From JADGGM01 sp025449955 (GTDB lineage: Bacteria; Gemmatimonadota; Gemmatimonadetes; Gemmatimonadales; Gemmatimonadaceae): a stretch of DNA of 64,000 nt. Made by a program: the position numbers and the translations under genes. Positions 53,877 through 62,120 of the stretch are shown piece after piece. The stretch is taken from assembly GCA_036554285.1 (NCBI GenBank), contig DATBNO010000016.1, positions 1-64,000 on the forward strand, written 5' to 3'. Every line of letters starts with the position of its first letter. The stretch's first letter is position 1. The notes under the pieces are model-generated. The model was not told where the DNA came from. It worked only from the letters and a program-made list of their open reading frames with translations, and searched no databases.

Positions 53877-55135
53877 GCGATGGCGAGCGCTTCGGGCGCT
53901 CCCTCGACGATGGGCGTGGTGTCGACAGCGGCGTCGGCGAGCTCGCGATCCTTGAGCGCGCGCACGCGCTGCGAGAGGCCGTAGAGGCGAATGAAGCCGG
54001 CGGCGTCGCTCTGCTGATAGACGTCGTCTTCGCCGAAGGTGACGAATCGCTCGTCGTAGAGTGCGTGATCGCTCGAGCGGCCGGCGACGGTGACGGTGCC
54101 CTTGAACAGCCGCAGTATGATGGTTCCGGTGACGCGCTGCTGGGTGGTATTCACGAACGCGTCATACGCTTCGCGCTCGGTGGTCCACCAGCGGCCCTCG
54201 TACACGAGATCCGCATAGCGCGGCGCGATGAGGTCCTTCGCGGCGAGCGTGCGACGATCGAGCACGAGCTGCTCGAGCTCGGAGTGCGCCGTGTGCAGCA
54301 GCGTGCCGCCCGGCGTTTCGTACACGCCGCGCGACTTCATGCCGACCAAGCGGTCTTCGACGAGATCGATGCGGCCGATGCCGTGGCGTCCTCCAATCGT
54401 GTTGAGCGTCTCGACGAGCGCGACCGGCGATAGCGATTCGCCGTTGACGGACACCGGAGTGCCCGAGGCGAAACCGAGGACGACGTCTTCGGGTACGTTA
54501 GGCGCAGCGGCCGGATTGGTCGTGAGCAGGAACAAGTCGTCGGGCGGAACCGAGGCCGGGTTCTCGAGGACGCCGCCTTCGTGCGAGAGGTGCCAGAGGT
54601 TGCGATCGCGGGAATAGATCTTCTCGCGCGTCGCGGCGACCGGGACGTGATGCGCGGCGGCGTATGCGATCGCGTCTTCGCGGCTGCGGATATTCCATTC
54701 GCGCCACGGCGCGATGACCGGGAGATCCGGGGCGAAGGCGGCGTAAGTGAGCTCGAAGCGGACCTGGTCGTTACCCTTGCCCGTGCATCCGTGAGCGAGT
54801 GCATCGGCGTGCACGGCGCGCGCGACTTCGACCTGGCGCTTGGCGATGAGCGGCCGCGCCATGGAGGTGCCGAGGAGATATTTGCGGCCGTAGACGGCAC
54901 CGGCGCGGAGCGTGGGCCACACGTATTCGGTGACGAACTCGTGGCGGAGGTCTTCGACGTAGCACTCCGCGGCGCCGGACGCGATGGCTTTCTCGCGGAC
55001 GCCGGCGAGCTCCGACCCCTGTCCGATTTCGGCGGCGACGCAGATGACGCGGGCCCCGTAGTGCTCGCGCAGCCAGGGAACGATGATCGAGGTATCGAGT
55101 CCGCCCGAGTAGGCGAGGGCGATGGTGCGAATCAT
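53873..55135 (-). CDS. argG: Argininosuccinate synthase
   Basis: A 420-residue protein from the ATG at 55135 (MIRTIALAYSGGLDTS); a longer frame exists but would cover the operator. The ATP pyrophosphatase P-loop AYSGGLDTS is intact, as are GCTGKGNDQVRFE and the GRHGIGRIDLVEDR segment. It joins citrulline and aspartate with ATP. Its promoter (TTGACG, 17 bases, TAAATA) is overlapped by an ArgR-type operator at 55160-55178. argH follows with overlap. Confidence 0.96.
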   Translation of the reverse strand: MIRTIALAYSGGLDTSIIVPWLREHYGARVICVAAEIGQGSELAGVREKAIASGAAECYVEDLRHEFVTEYVWPTLRAGAVYGRKYLLGTSMARPLIAKRQVEVARAVHADALAHGCTGKGNDQVRFELTYAAFAPDLPVIAPWREWNIRSREDAIAYAAAHHVPVAATREKIYSRDRNLWHLSHEGGVLENPASVPPDDLFLLTTNPAAAPNVPEDVVLGFASGTPVSVNGESLSPVALVETLNTIGGRHGIGRIDLVEDRLVGMKSRGVYETPGGTLLHTAHSELEQLVLDRRTLAAKDLIAPRYADLVYEGRWWTTEREAYDAFVNTTQQRVTGTIILRLFKGTVTVAGRSSDHALYDERFVTFGEDDVYQQSDAAGFIRLYGLSQRVRALKDRELADAAVDTTPIVEGAPEALAIA

Positions 55136-55159
55136 GACGGCTCCGGCGGTCAGGATAAA

Positions 55160-55178
55160 TATGCTATGACTTTGCATA
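55160..55178. promoter_or_regulatory. ArgR operator and argG promoter
   Basis: TATGC-N9-GCATA, an inverted repeat inside the longer TAAATATGC...GCATATTTA. On the minus strand it covers the -10 TAAATA (55182-55177) of a promoter whose -35 is TTGACG (55205-55200), spacing 17. The same operator form recurs at argC. Confidence 0.75.
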
Positions 55179-55239
55179 TTTAGTCTGACGCGCGTGGTGC
55201 GTCAAGACGTGCGCGGCAACGGTGTGCGGGGCGTGCGCA

Positions 55240-55698
55240 TCAGGCTTGGGCGAGCGTCTTGAGGCGGCGCATCACTTTCTCGCGGGCCGTGCTGGAGCGA
55301 CAGACGATGAGAATCGTGTCGTCGCCCGCGATGGTGCCGATGACTTCGGACCATTCTTCGGCGTCGAGCGCTTCGCCGATCGGTTGGGCACCACTCGGCA
55401 GCGTGTGCAGGACAATGAGCTCGCCGACGCCATCGATCTGGGTGAAGAAGTGCGGAAGGAGGGCGTCGAGGGGCGGGGAGCCATCATCGGCCGACCCTGC
55501 GGCGACTTCGTAGCGCGCGCCGCCATTGGGCATCGGCACGCGCGCGATGCGGAGCTCGCGGAGGTCGCGCGAGAGGGTGGACTGCGTGACATCCCAACCG
55601 CGGTGGAGGAGGAGTTTGCGCAACTCCTCTTGGCTCTCGACGGGGCGTCCTGCGATGAGCTCGCGGATGGTGGCTTGTCGGTCGCGCTTGTTGGCCAT
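55240..55698 (-). CDS. argR: Arginine repressor ArgR
   Basis: 152 residues from the ATG at 55698, the family length. The N-terminal winged helix is DRQATIRELIAGRPVESQEEL then WDVTQSTLSRDLRELRIARV. The C-terminal oligomerisation and arginine-binding domain ends GTIAGDDTILIVCRSSTAREKVMRRLK, with the GDD arginine-binding pair. ArgR hexamers with arginine repress the arg genes. It lies between argG and argC and is read away from argC. The open frame reaching 56055 continues into argC and is not real. Confidence 0.95.
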   Translation of the reverse strand: MANKRDRQATIRELIAGRPVESQEELRKLLLHRGWDVTQSTLSRDLRELRIARVPMPNGGARYEVAAGSADDGSPPLDALLPHFFTQIDGVGELIVLHTLPSGAQPIGEALDAEEWSEVIGTIAGDDTILIVCRSSTAREKVMRRLKTLAQA

Positions 55699-55768
55699 GC
55701 CGGAGGATACAGCGGACCGGGCCGCGGGGGCCAGGCCTTGGCGCACGGCGGGTGACGGCCCCGCGGCA

Positions 55769-55810
55769 TTGACAGCACCCGGGTGCTTGTTTATGCATAG
55801 TTTGTGCATA
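55769..55810 (+). promoter_or_regulatory. argC promoter with overlapping ArgR operator
   Basis: TTGACA (55769-55774), 17 bases, TATGCA (55792-55797). The operator TATGC-N9-GCATA (55792-55810) begins at the -10 element. The spacer contains the 12-bp palindrome GCACCCGGGTGC (55775-55786). Transcription would start about at the GTG start codon, 55804. Confidence 0.8.
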
Positions 55811-56769
55811 AAGTCTCTGTGGGCGTTCTCGGGGCCAGCGGGTATGCGGGGCGCGAGTTGTGCGCGCTGGTGGCGCGGCATCCGGGGGCCGAGTTGATGT
55901 TCGCGTGCGCGAACGAGCAGCGCGGGGCGACGGCGCGATTCGGGAATCGGTCGGTCACGTTCTTGGCGCCGGATGACGCGCCGCTCGATCGCGCGCAGCT
56001 GGTGTTCAGCGCGTTGCCGCACGGTGCGTCGCGGCGGTGGGTGGATGCGGCGCACGCGGCGGGCGCGAAGGTGGTGGACCTGTCGGCCGATCTGCGTCCG
56101 GGCAACGGCGGCGGCGGGTCCGCCGTGCCGTACGGCCTAACGGAGCTCGCCCGCGAGCAGGTGCGTGCGGCGAGCGTGGTGGCCAACCCCGGGTGCTATC
56201 CCACGGCCGTGCTGCTGGCGCTGTTACCGCTTCTGGTACGCGGTCTGATCGCGCCCGGCGGGTGCGTGACCGTGGTGGCGGCGAGCGGCGTGACCGGCGC
56301 GGGGATCACGCCGCGGCAGGACCTGATGTTCGCGGAAGTGAGCGGCGACTATCGTCCGTACGCGTTGGGCAACACGCATCGCCATCTCGCCGAGATGCGC
56401 GCGGTGATGCGGGCGCTCGACTGCGACGCCGACCTGGTGTTCACGCCGCATCTGTTGCCGGTGGCGCGCGGCATTCTGGCGACGATCACGGTTCCGTTAG
56501 TCGAGCCGCTGGCCGAGCCGCTGGGACTGTGGCGGTCACACTATGCGTCCGAGCCCTTCGTCGAGATCACGGGGGATGTGCCGGCGTTGCGCGACGTGGT
56601 GCATCGCAACGTGGCGCGCATCACGGCGCACATGGCCGCCGGCGTGCGCGCGCCGACGGTGGTCGTGGTGGCGGCGATCGACAATCTGGTGAAGGGCGCG
56701 GCGGGACAGGCCGTGCAGAACGGCAACCTGCTGGTCGGGTTGGACGAAGCGATGGGGCTGCCGGCGTGA
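55804..56769 (+). CDS. argC: N-acetyl-gamma-glutamyl-phosphate reductase
   Basis: A 321-residue protein from a GTG (MHKVSVGVLGASGYAGRELC). The NADP-binding GASGYAG, the catalytic cysteine in VANPGCYPTAVLLAL, and the GVTGAGITPR and HRHLAEM segments identify it. It reduces N-acetylglutamyl phosphate to the semialdehyde. The start codon sits inside the ArgR operator and close to the predicted transcription start, with no room for a Shine-Dalgarno, so the mRNA may be leaderless. First gene of argCBDA; argB overlaps its stop. Confidence 0.94.
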   Translation: MHKVSVGVLGASGYAGRELCALVARHPGAELMFACANEQRGATARFGNRSVTFLAPDDAPLDRAQLVFSALPHGASRRWVDAAHAAGAKVVDLSADLRPGNGGGGSAVPYGLTELAREQVRAASVVANPGCYPTAVLLALLPLLVRGLIAPGGCVTVVAASGVTGAGITPRQDLMFAEVSGDYRPYALGNTHRHLAEMRAVMRALDCDADLVFTPHLLPVARGILATITVPLVEPLAEPLGLWRSHYASEPFVEITGDVPALRDVVHRNVARITAHMAAGVRAPTVVVVAAIDNLVKGAAGQAVQNGNLLVGLDEAMGLPA

Positions 56770-57536
56770 TGCGCGTGGTGAAAATCGGCGGTCGCGCGCA
56801 GGACGATGCGCGGCTGCCGTCGGCGGTGCGCGGCGCGTGGGCGGCGGCCCCGGGCGCGCTGTGCGTGGTGCACGGCGGCGGCGACCAGGTGTCCGCGCTG
56901 CAACGCACGTTCGGCACGCCCGCCGAGTTCGTCCGGGGGCGCCGAGTGACGCGCGAAGCGGACATCCAAACGATCCGGATGGCGTTGTCGGGCGGCGTGA
57001 ACAAGGATCTCGTCGCCCGGCTGACGGCAGCCGGCGTGCCGGCGCTCGGCCTGTCCGGCGAGGATGCCGGTCTCCTGGGTGCGCGGCGGATCGCCGACGC
57101 GGAGCTCGGGTTGGTGGGCGAACCGGCCTGGGTGGATGTCGCGCTGCTGCGTCACGTGCTGGCGGGGGCCTACCTGCCGGTGGTGTCGCCGCTGGCGCGC
57201 GACCTCGACGGTGCGTTAGGCGCCGCCGCCGCCCTCAACGTGAACGGCGATGACGCGGCGGCAGCGATCGCGGTCGCGCTCGAAGCGGACGAGTTGCTGT
57301 TCGTGTCCGACGTGCCCGGTGTGACGGCGAACGGTACGGTGATTCCGCTGCTCGACCTGGATGACGCGGCGGCTGCGATTTCGGATGGCATCGCGACCGG
57401 CGGTATGGTCGCGAAACTCAGCGCGGCAATGGCGGCGATGGAGCGCGGCGTGGCGCGCGTGCGCATCGGCGGCCTGGATGCGCTTCTCGATCCGGCGCGA
57501 GGGACGGTGCTCGCGCCATCACGGAGCCTGGTGTGA
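56769..57536 (+). CDS. argB: Acetylglutamate kinase
   Basis: 255 residues from the ATG overlapping the argC stop (TGATG). It belongs to the amino-acid kinase fold: MRVVKIGGRA, then VVHGGGDQVS, LNVNGDDAAAAIAVALEA and SDVPGV. It is closer to the shorter ArgB/LysZ-like enzymes than to E. coli ArgB. It phosphorylates N-acetylglutamate, or an analogue. A longer open frame extends back to 56037 but overlaps argC. argD overlaps its stop (GTGA). Confidence 0.92.
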   Translation: MRVVKIGGRAQDDARLPSAVRGAWAAAPGALCVVHGGGDQVSALQRTFGTPAEFVRGRRVTREADIQTIRMALSGGVNKDLVARLTAAGVPALGLSGEDAGLLGARRIADAELGLVGEPAWVDVALLRHVLAGAYLPVVSPLARDLDGALGAAAALNVNGDDAAAAIAVALEADELLFVSDVPGVTANGTVIPLLDLDDAAAAISDGIATGGMVAKLSAAMAAMERGVARVRIGGLDALLDPARGTVLAPSRSLV

Positions 57537-58750
57537 CTGCACTTCCCCTCTCTGCTGCGACGTTCACGCCGGAGTCGACGCCGGTCATCGAGTCCGACGC
57601 ATTGCTCGGCCTCTACAAGCAGCCGCCGATGGAGCTCGTGCGCGGATCCGGCGTGCGTGTGTTCGACGCCGACGATCGCGCGTATCTCGATTTCACGAGT
57701 GGGATCGGCGTCAACGCGTTAGGCTATGGCGACGAAGGGGTCGCGCAGGCGATGCAGGAGGCCGCCGCGTCGGGGCTGCTGCACACGTCCAACCTGTATC
57801 GCACGCGTCCGGCGGCGCGGCTGGCGGGAGAGCTCGCGCGGCTGTCGTCGCTCGATCGCGTGTTCTTCTGCAATTCGGGAGCGGAAGCCAACGAAGGGGC
57901 GTTCAAGTTCGCGCGCCGGTGGGCGCGCGAGCTGGGGGGCGCGGCCAAGCACGAGATTCTCGCGGTGCGCGGCGCATTTCACGGGCGGCTGTTCGCGACG
58001 CTGGCCGCGACGGACCGGCCCAAGTATCGGGCGCCGTTTCGTCCGCTGGCAGGCGGCGTGTCGGTGGTCGAGCGCGATCTCAAGACGCTCGAGCACGTGT
58101 TGGACGGCGAGGCCGTTGCCGCGCTGGTGATCGAGGTCGTGCAGGGCGAGGGCGGGGTGCGCGTGCTGGACGCCGGGTATCTGCGTGAGCTGCGCGAGCT
58201 GACGCGGGCGCGCCGGGTGGCGCTCATCTGTGATGAAATCCAGTGCGGGTTAGGCCGCACGGGATGGATGTTCGCGTATCAGCGCGCCGGGATCGTGCCC
58301 GACCTCGTGACGGTGGCCAAGCCGCTCGCGGGCGGGCTGCCGATGGGCGCGGTGTTGATGACGTCGGACATTGCGGCGGCGATGCGGCCCGGCGACCACG
58401 GGACGACGTTCGGCGGCGGTCCGTTCGTCGCATCGGTGGCGCTGCACGTGCTCGAGCGGTTAGGCGATCCAACGCTTTTGCAGCACGTGGCGGAAACCGG
58501 CACGTGGTTAGGCGAGCAGCTGGGTGCGCTCGCCGCGCGGTCGGGTCGCGTGCGTGCCGTGCGCGGCCTCGGCTTCATGTGGGGCTTGGACGTGATGCAG
58601 CCGGCGGCAGAGACGGTGCGGAAGGCGCTCGAGACGGGGCTCCTCGTGTGCTCGGCCGGTGAGTTCACGGTGCGCTTGCTGCCGCCCCTGGTGTCGACAC
58701 GCGAGGAGTTGTCCGAGGGACTCTCGATGCTCGAGACGGCGCTGCAATGA
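57533..58750 (+). CDS. argD: Acetylornithine aminotransferase
   Basis: A 405-residue class III PLP aminotransferase from a GTG overlapping argB. Marks: DFTSGIGVNALGYG, SGAEANEGAFKFARRW, FHGRLFATLAAT, the ALICDEIQCGLGRTG motif and the PLP lysine in LVTVAKPLAGGLPMGAV. It makes N-acetylornithine in the arginine route; the same fold also acts in lysine synthesis, which cannot be excluded. argA follows with a 4-base overlap. Confidence 0.93.
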   Translation: MTALPLSAATFTPESTPVIESDALLGLYKQPPMELVRGSGVRVFDADDRAYLDFTSGIGVNALGYGDEGVAQAMQEAAASGLLHTSNLYRTRPAARLAGELARLSSLDRVFFCNSGAEANEGAFKFARRWARELGGAAKHEILAVRGAFHGRLFATLAATDRPKYRAPFRPLAGGVSVVERDLKTLEHVLDGEAVAALVIEVVQGEGGVRVLDAGYLRELRELTRARRVALICDEIQCGLGRTGWMFAYQRAGIVPDLVTVAKPLAGGLPMGAVLMTSDIAAAMRPGDHGTTFGGGPFVASVALHVLERLGDPTLLQHVAETGTWLGEQLGALAARSGRVRAVRGLGFMWGLDVMQPAAETVRKALETGLLVCSAGEFTVRLLPPLVSTREELSEGLSMLETALQ

Positions 58751-59241
58751 ACGAGGTCTTTCAGGTCCGCGCGGCTCGAACCGGCGATGTGCAAGGCATC
58801 GCCGAGTTGGTGAACGCGTACGCGGCCCAGTCGGTGATGCTGCCGCGGAGCGTGGAGTCGATCGCGCTTGCCCTGGACGATTTTGTCGTGGCGGCCGACT
58901 GCCATGGGCGGGTGATGGCGTGCGGCGCGCTCAAGCCGTATTCACCGTCGCTCGCCGAAGTCGCGTCGGTGGCGGTCTCGCGTGAGGCCCATGGGCACGG
59001 CGTTGGGCGGGCCGTCGTTGCGGCGGTGGAGGAGCTGGCCGTGCGTCGCGGCGTGCGGGAGCTGTTCGCGCTCACGCTGACGCCCAAGTTCTTCGAGTCG
59101 GTTGGATACGGCGTTGATGATCGCGCACGATTTCCCGAGAAACTGCGTCGCGATTGCGCGGCGTGCGTCAGGCGTGCGGGATGCGCGGAAGTTTGCGTCT
59201 CGCGGACGTTGGACCGAGAGGGCGTCGACGTCGCAGCCTGA
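58747..59241 (+). CDS. argA: N-acetylglutamate synthase, short GNAT type
   Basis: A 164-residue GNAT acetyltransferase that overlaps argD by 4 bases. The N-terminal VRAARTGDVQGIAELVN, the acetyl-CoA loop EAHGHGVGRAVVAAVEE, and ALTLTPKFFESVGYGVDD (the FF-x-x-GF/Y motif of ArgA short forms) fit. It would provide N-acetylglutamate at the start of the pathway, which explains its place in the operon. No argF or argJ is present in the window. Confidence 0.85.
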   Translation: MNEVFQVRAARTGDVQGIAELVNAYAAQSVMLPRSVESIALALDDFVVAADCHGRVMACGALKPYSPSLAEVASVAVSREAHGHGVGRAVVAAVEELAVRRGVRELFALTLTPKFFESVGYGVDDRARFPEKLRRDCAACVRRAGCAEVCVSRTLDREGVDVAA

Positions 59242-59247
59242 CCCCAA

Positions 59248-59273
59248 GCGGACACACTTCAGTCCGCCGTTTG
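59248..59273 (+). terminator. Weak terminator candidate after argA
   Basis: GCGGAC (59248-59253) pairs with GTCCGC (59262-59267), followed by CGTTTGT. Only 6 bp of stem. Confidence 0.4.
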
Positions 59274-59391
59274 TGCTAACATAAGCCGAAGGACACTATT
59301 CCCGACGGGCGATGCGCGCTCGGCGGTGACGTGCGTGCGCAGCGGTTCGTGTGTCAAACAGCATACAGGGTCACTCAACTGGAGCGTGCAC

Positions 59392-59988
59392 ATGGTCCGA
59401 ACTTGGTCGAGCGTAGCGGTGGTCGTCGGGCTGGCGTTGGTCAGCGGCACCGTGGTGGCACGCGCGCAGGTCTCCAGTCCGATCGGAGTCGGCATCGTGG
59501 GCGGCACGACATCGCCGACGGGGAGTCTGTCCGACATCGCCAAGACGGGTTGGCACGCGGGTGCATTCATCGAGTTGAAGCTGCCAGTAATACCCGTGGG
59601 ATTTCGATTGGAAGGCGCGTGGCATCAGTTGCATGACAAACCATTCGACGGCGGTGGCGGTACAACGGGAGCACGAATCGCCGCCGTCACGCTGAACGCG
59701 ACGTATGACATTTTGCCGGTGCCGATCATCAAGCCGTATTTGATCGGCGGCGTCGGTGAGTACAGCGCGCGACTCACGACCTTTCGCGGACCGTTGCCGC
59801 CGTCGCAAGGAGTCGCGGAGAGCCTGTTCGAGACTACGACGCAAACGAAATTCGGCGTCAACGGTGGCGCTGGTGTTCGGGTGCAGCTCGGAGGTTTCGC
59901 GGCATTTGTGGAGGCAAGGTGGCACGACATCTTGACGAATGGCAAGAACGTGCAGATGGTGCCGGTCAGCGTCGGCTTGCGGTTCTAG
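59392..59988 (+). CDS. Outer-membrane beta-barrel protein (first of a tandem pair)
   Basis: 198 residues from the ATG at 59392 (GGAG upstream). A signal peptide ends RAQVSS. The mature part has alternating strands: IGVGIVGGTTSPTGSLSDI, GWHAGAFIELKLPVIPVGFRLEGAW, and ends in SVGLRF with the terminal Phe expected for BAM-inserted barrels. It aligns by eye with the next gene over its whole length (GWHAGA, FRLEGAWHQL, FVEARWHDI), so the pair arose by duplication. Small OmpA/OmpW-like barrel; ligand unknown. Confidence 0.85.
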   Translation: MVRTWSSVAVVVGLALVSGTVVARAQVSSPIGVGIVGGTTSPTGSLSDIAKTGWHAGAFIELKLPVIPVGFRLEGAWHQLHDKPFDGGGGTTGARIAAVTLNATYDILPVPIIKPYLIGGVGEYSARLTTFRGPLPPSQGVAESLFETTTQTKFGVNGGAGVRVQLGGFAAFVEARWHDILTNGKNVQMVPVSVGLRF

Positions 59989-60096
59989 GCCATGCACGTC
60001 TTGCGCGCGGGAATGTCACCAGTGAGGGTTGGGAATGCATCGGCGCGACCGGTGAGGGGTCGCCGGGAGCCAGGCATCTAACAAGGGGGGCGTTGC

Positions 60097-60669
60097 ATGA
60101 GACGCATGGTGTGGAGTGTGGCCGCAGCCGTCATGTCGCTCGTTTTCGCCGTGCCGGCGTCGGCGCAGCTGGCGTCGAGTCCGATGCGGTTCGGTCTGGT
60201 GGGTGGCGGGACGTTTCCCGTCGGCAACTTGTCCGATGTCGCGTCATCGGGGTGGCACGCCGGTGCGTTAGTCGACCTGGGTCTCCCGCTGGTGCCGCTC
60301 GGCTTTCGTGTCGAGGGTGCGTGGCATCAGTTAGGCGACAAGAATATCGTAGAGAATACGCCGGACGGACCGGCGACATCGACTGAGAAGACGCGGGTGA
60401 TCGCGGTGACACTCAACGCGACCTACGCGTTCGGGCCGCAGCCGATCATCAAGCCGTACATCATCGGCGGGGTGGGCGGCTACAACGTGCGCTTCTCCTC
60501 GTCGGATGCGGCCGCCTTTTCCGAAACGCGGTTCGGCATCAACCTGGGCGCGGGGCTGCGCGTGCAGCTCACCGGGTTCTCGACGTTCATCGAGGCGCGG
60601 TGGCACGACATCTTCACGACCGGGTCCAGCGAGCAGATGTTGCCGATCAGCGTCGGCGTGACGTTCTAA
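60097..60669 (+). CDS. Outer-membrane beta-barrel protein (second of a tandem pair)
   Basis: 190 residues. It has a signal peptide (MRRMVWSVAAAVMSLVFAVPASAQ), the same strand pattern as its neighbour (FGLVGGGTFPVGNLSDV, GWHAGALVDLGLPL, FRVEGAWHQLGD, FIEARWHDIFT) and a C-terminal SVGVTF. An AAGGGGGGCG sequence precedes the ATG. The periplasmic turns and loops differ (EKTRVIAV against GARIAAV), so the copies have diverged. Outer-membrane location is likely; function unknown. Confidence 0.85.
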   Translation: MRRMVWSVAAAVMSLVFAVPASAQLASSPMRFGLVGGGTFPVGNLSDVASSGWHAGALVDLGLPLVPLGFRVEGAWHQLGDKNIVENTPDGPATSTEKTRVIAVTLNATYAFGPQPIIKPYIIGGVGGYNVRFSSSDAAAFSETRFGINLGAGLRVQLTGFSTFIEARWHDIFTTGSSEQMLPISVGVTF

Positions 60670-60680
60670 CGGAAGTGGCG

Positions 60681-61298
60681 GTGGGCCGCGAGCGGGCGCC
60701 ACGCACGCGTGGCGTGCAGGCCGCGTTGGACGAAGCGCGATTCGGCCCGTCGCGCACGCTGAACCTCCGCGCGGTGCTACCGACGCCCGCTCAGGCGACC
60801 ACGCGCGCCGAGTCGTGGCTCAGACAGAAGCAGGTCGAGCGCGCGGGCGACGTGCTCGTCATCACAGGGCGCGGGAACGCGAGCATCGCGGGGGTGTCCG
60901 TGGTGCGCCAATCGGTGCTCGATCTGCTGCGCACGCTGAAGCGGCGCGGCGTCGTGCATGCCATCGGCGAGCACACGCCCGGTTCCTTCGTGGTGACGCT
61001 CGCGCCGGTTTCGGCAATGCGCTCGGCGCCGGCGCGTCGCAGGCATCCGACGCCCGTGCCGGAGCCACCCGATGTGAAAGCCTTGGCCGGGTTGTCCCGC
61101 GACACGCGAAAGTTGCTGCGCACCGTCGCGCTGCATTCGCTCGAGGCACTCGGCGTGCGTGAGCCCGCGGCGTTCGTCGAGCGGGAGATGCTGGCGCAGC
61201 TCTCGCATTTGAGCGCCACCGTGACCGCGGGTCCGATGCGGGAAGAACGTCTGAGGCGCGCGTTGCTCGCCGTACTCGAAGAGCGCGAGCAGATCTGA
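60681..61298 (+). CDS. Smr-domain protein
   Basis: 205 residues from a GTG at 60681 (GGAAG six bases upstream); a GTG at 60675 is an alternative. Residues about 20-110 match a Smr domain: RTLNLRAVLPTPAQATTRAE, then DVLVITGRGNASIAGVSVVRQSV and GSFVVTLAP. The usual LDLRG is LNLRA and the GKG loop is GRGNAS, so nuclease activity is uncertain. The C-terminal 90 residues are helical and unknown. It follows the second barrel gene without a clear functional tie. Confidence 0.72.
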   Translation: MGRERAPRTRGVQAALDEARFGPSRTLNLRAVLPTPAQATTRAESWLRQKQVERAGDVLVITGRGNASIAGVSVVRQSVLDLLRTLKRRGVVHAIGEHTPGSFVVTLAPVSAMRSAPARRRHPTPVPEPPDVKALAGLSRDTRKLLRTVALHSLEALGVREPAAFVEREMLAQLSHLSATVTAGPMREERLRRALLAVLEEREQI

Positions 61299-61388
61299 AC
61301 GCGAAGCGGCTATGGCCGACGGCGGCCGGATGATTAAATTCCGCCGTTCCCTTGGGCGTTAGATCATCCCTGCCCCGCGCGACTGCTT

Positions 61389-62021
61389 GTGAGTGATTTC
61401 CTACAATTCGCGCTGATCACGTTCACGTCGGTGTTGTTCATCGTCGATCCGATCGCGGTGATCCCGACGTATTTGGTGATCACACGGAACGAAACACCGG
61501 CGCAGCGACGCAAGACCGCGGCTCGGGCGTGCATTGCGGCGGCCGTGCTCATGATCGTGTTCGGGATCGCGGGGCGTTTGATCTTCCGGCTGTTCGGCAT
61601 CACGCTTCCCGCGTTTCGCATTGCCGGCGGGCTCATTTTGTGGTACGTCGCGATGGACATGCTGCGCGGCCAAAGGAGCACGCAGGAGAGCAGCACCGAG
61701 ATCGCCGAGGGCGAGGAGAAGGACGACGTGGCGCTGACGCCGTTGGCGATGCCGATGCTCGCCGGGCCCGGGGCGATCTCGACCGTGATGGTTCTCGCGA
61801 GCCAAGCGCGCACGGTGCCGGAAGGGATCGTCGTGTACGCGTCGGTGGTGTTGACCGCCGCGCTGTCGTGGGGCGCGCTTCGGTTAGGCGAACGGTTGGT
61901 GCTGCTCATGGGACAGACCGGGATCCGCGTGATGACGCGCATCATGGGGCTCATGCTCGCCGCCGTGGCCGTGCAGTTCGTGGTGACCGGTGCTCGCGAC
62001 GCGTTCCTGGCGCACGGCTAG
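61389..62021 (+). CDS. MarC-family integral membrane protein
   Basis: A 210-residue protein from a GTG. About six hydrophobic segments, the opening FLQFALITFTSVLFIVDPIAVIP with the family's DP motif, and the central ALTPLAMPMLAGPGAIST, identify MarC/YchE-like proteins. Once thought to be a resistance protein, its function is unproven. A short charged loop (EIAEGEEKDD) lies between segments 3 and 4. Confidence 0.92.
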   Translation: MSDFLQFALITFTSVLFIVDPIAVIPTYLVITRNETPAQRRKTAARACIAAAVLMIVFGIAGRLIFRLFGITLPAFRIAGGLILWYVAMDMLRGQRSTQESSTEIAEGEEKDDVALTPLAMPMLAGPGAISTVMVLASQARTVPEGIVVYASVVLTAALSWGALRLGERLVLLMGQTGIRVMTRIMGLMLAAVAVQFVVTGARDAFLAHG

Positions 62022-62120
62022 CGGCAGTCACGTGGTCAGCGGCAACGTTGCTCGCTCGGCGCGCGTAGCCGGTCCAAAGCCATTCATCGCCCACGGTTTT
62101 CACATCCACTGAACGTGAAA

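Noticed and set aside
55240..56055. N-terminal extension of argR across the argC start
   Set aside because: The extra 119 residues are low-complexity shadow of argC; the 152-residue form has the family length and start.
56037..57536. 499-codon frame containing argB
   Set aside because: Its first half overlaps argC in another frame; ArgB proper begins at 56769.
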